Assembly: GCA_033002965.1 (NCBI GenBank)
Contig: JAURVB010013276.1
Coordinates: forward strand, 1-64,000
From: Piper betle
Lineage: Eukaryota > Streptophyta > Magnoliopsida > Piperales > Piperaceae
Length of the DNA: 64,000 nt
Direction of reading: 5' to 3'
Shown here: positions 61,985 to 64,000 of the stretch, piece by piece
Layout of the letters: each line of letters begins with the position of its first letter
Numbering within the stretch: the stretch's first letter is position 1
Program-made: the position numbers and the translations under genes
The notes under the pieces: model-generated
The model's database searches: none
Seen by the model: the letters and a program-made list of their open reading frames with translations, nothing else
Told to the model about the DNA's origin: nothing

Positions 61985-62690
61985 TAATCGGCATTGCGTT
62001 TTTTGAAAAGACTACTAAATAAGGCCATTAACCACTGCCAAATTAGGATAAGCCAGTTCAATCGCTTAGGTTTGGGTTCAGGTCTAGGCCCAAATATTCC
62101 TTCGTAGATTTATTTCTGCTTTTGATAAACAGCTTTGTCCTGTTCTGCAAGTAGCCGGAGTTCTCTTGCAATTGTCTTATCTTCAGAAGCAAATTTCTAG
62201 GCTTTATCAAAGTCTTCTCGTGCTGAATCTGTCTGGCTTTTCCTCTTCTAAATAGTGCTTTCACATTATTGTCATCTTCGGATAACACCCGATCCATTTT
62301 TGCATGATTAACAAAATTATCACCCTCACCTTTACGACTACTAAGGAATAGATAATTTTTACCCGCCACCGCTCAAACCATCAAGAGGGTATCAGGAAGG
62401 CTCCACTACAAAATGTTCAAGTTTTGTTTTTTAAAGTTGGAATCATGACACTGCAGTTCATTTTGTTCAGTAGTTTGATAATGTTGTACACTACTAGCAT
62501 TGTAGAACAACAAAATTGTAAGAAAGAAATGCACTGACCATGCGGCATTGTCCGATGGCTTCTTCAAACCGATTTAGCTTTATCAAACAGCCATGTCGAG
62601 AAGGCAGGGGTTCTTCATGGCTAGGGCCATATCCCTATACTTCCCAAATAGTTAAAGAAGATACAGTACATTCTTCACAAACTGCAACAC
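61985..62690 (-). pseudogene. TWD1: FKBP42/TWISTED DWARF1-like 3' fragment
   Basis: Minus-strand remains of the last exons of a TWD1-type immunophilin (TPR co-chaperone anchored to membranes, partner of ABCB auxin transporters). Exon 62690-62537 gives LFGKYRDMALAMKNP and LIKLNRFEEAIGQC (TPR), with a canonical donor. Exon 62330-61985 gives LSEDDNNVKALFRRGKAR, then AREDFDKA, LRLLAEQDKAVYQKQK, IFGPRPEPKPK and the C-terminal anchor WLMALFSSLFKKRN before a stop. Lesions: a stop before the first block, a one-base loss near 62595, loss of the few codons after GKAR with a frame change, and two in-frame stops (after DKA and after QKQK). The FKBP domain is absent from the window. Confidence 0.8.
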
Positions 62691-62699
62691 AATTTTGAA

Positions 62700-64000
62700 C
62701 ATTAAAAGATGGTAAAGACTAAACAACCTATAACACATAAAAATACTAAAGAAGAAGAGGGAGAACACAGCTGACGTGAAATAGCAAGTTCGAAATTACA
62801 AATAACAGGCGAAAAACCAATTGTCCGATTTAACTTTCTAGGACCTTGAGCTGCGGCCAATGGGCAAGCTTGAACTTGGTCGAGCAACGAGCTGTACCCA
62901 AATCAACACCAAACAAGATGCGCCCTAAGGTTTCGTTCTTTTTCTTATTTTTTCAGTCCAAGCTTGATTAATGCATAATAATCACTCTAACAACCGTACT
63001 GTGGTCTAATTCTACTGTAAATCTTGGAGCTAGCAACAGGCCCAGCAACAAAACGATCCGATAATCAATCACCCAAAAAAGAATTAAAAATTCTACGATT
63101 CTCTCACCTTCATTCTGATCTGAAACATTTTTAAAGAAAAGATTGAACAGACATCCTCAATTCATTTTTTTAAATCAAAAATAAAAAATCTAACCCCTAG
63201 CAACCGGAGTCAAGCACGCTCGAAAATGATTGAAGTACCGTTGCCACGAGCGGGCTGATCCCTTCCATCGTCCACGTGGGCAAGCGAAAATTGCCAAGCA
63301 TCCAGCACATATCGCAATAACCACAATTGGTCAACGATTTTTGTGCAATACGAAATCCAGTTGTAGAAATCAAACTCTGTTGGATACCGGGATCATCGAT
63401 ATAGAAGTAGACTAATCAAGGGAAGATTCGTGCTTGAATCGCCGGCGGAGGCTTCGAGAGGGGTGCACGGCTGAAAAGGTGGCTTGGGGCGGTTGGGCGG
63501 ATGAAAAGAAATGGGTTGTTAGTGAACTTAATGTGGGATGTAAAATCTACATTAATGTGGGTTGGTGTAACTGTGAATTGAAACATGAATACGATTCACG
63601 CACCCCACGTCCGATTACCACCCATCACCCAAATCAACACTGGAAAACCGTGAATCAGATTAAACACTTCCCAGTGTGATCATTCTTGATTCACGCTACA
63701 CGAACTGCCTCTCTCCTTCCACTCCAATGCCCTCTTCCCTCTTCTGCAAAATTCCCACGTATGTTTTGTTGTATCTCATATAATCTCAATTACTATGGTT
63801 AAGGATTCATGAAAATAGATAACTGAGTGCATCTGATCACATCAAATAGTTGAATTTTTTTTACCTTTTTTCTGTTTTAACTTTACACTGTTCCGCAATT
63901 TCAACTTCGTTAGTTGCATTAATTTAAGGTGCACTTTGGTTTGTCTTGCCTTGTTTCATTCTGTAAATTTTTTTTTTATTGTCACGGTTGATTATCTTTT
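62700..64000. other. Intergenic to window end
   Basis: No gene recognised. Balanced composition at 62820-62930 and 63220-63700; ORFs at 63230-63679 show no family resemblance. Confidence 0.45.

Noticed and set aside
1..64000. tRNA, rRNA or 5S-containing (Cassandra-type) elements, CRISPR arrays
   Set aside because: No clear A/B-box tRNA structure or rRNA sequence was noticed by eye, and no spaced identical repeats; a tRNAscan run would settle the tRNA point.

Overview
This is a nuclear window from a flowering plant. The genes carry many GT-AG introns, the intergenic DNA is AT-rich with (TA)n and trinucleotide tracts, and the mobile elements (solo LTRs, Helitron-like ends, a LINE relic, gypsy gag) are of plant type. 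The proteins look most like those of a non-grass monocot, but that is an impression from remembered homologues.

Layout. 1-2.4 kb: 5' part of a VMP1/KMS-type ER membrane protein gene (minus strand, runs off the left edge). 4.8-16.7 kb: a 26-exon insulysin-like M16 metalloprotease gene (plus) with a dead LINE in one intron. 20.6-22.6 kb: a DUF642 cell-wall protein (plus). 24.3-28.4 kb: Helitron-like 3' end, degenerate gypsy gag and a GC-core repeat. 30.8-33.6 kb: PXC3-type LRR receptor-like kinase (plus). 34-41 kb: transposon territory with tandem repeats, twin hairpins, a second Helitron-like end and a nested insertion. 41.5-48.6 kb: a DNA topoisomerase II gene copy wrecked by about ten lesions and an LTR in an exon. 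49.8-51.0 kb: a small conserved gene with a broken frame. 51.8-54.6 kb: a PPR pseudogene (minus) carrying two insertions. 55.0-59.1 kb: an intact OBERON3/4-like PHD gene (minus). 61.1-61.5 kb: a small, probably plastid-targeted membrane protein. 62.0-62.7 kb: 3' fragment of an FKBP42/TWD1-like gene (minus), also broken.

IDE, DUF642 and PXC3 lie in the same order and strand. To my knowledge this matches the Arabidopsis cluster At2g41790-At2g41820, so the left half is a conserved block expanded by transposons. The right half is mostly decayed gene copies around the intact OBERON gene.

The strongest unusual signals are: (1) at least three copies of a repeat with homologous AT-rich arms and GAATCGG-rich ends around an unrelated GC-rich core, one of them inside the PPR pseudogene with a 3-bp target duplication and an in-frame empty site; (2) solo LTRs in two pseudogene exons with the same TGTTGGG...CCCAACA ends and readable target duplications; (3) single-base frameshifts in two otherwise well-preserved genes (KMS1-like and IDE-like), which are either real lesions or assembly errors.
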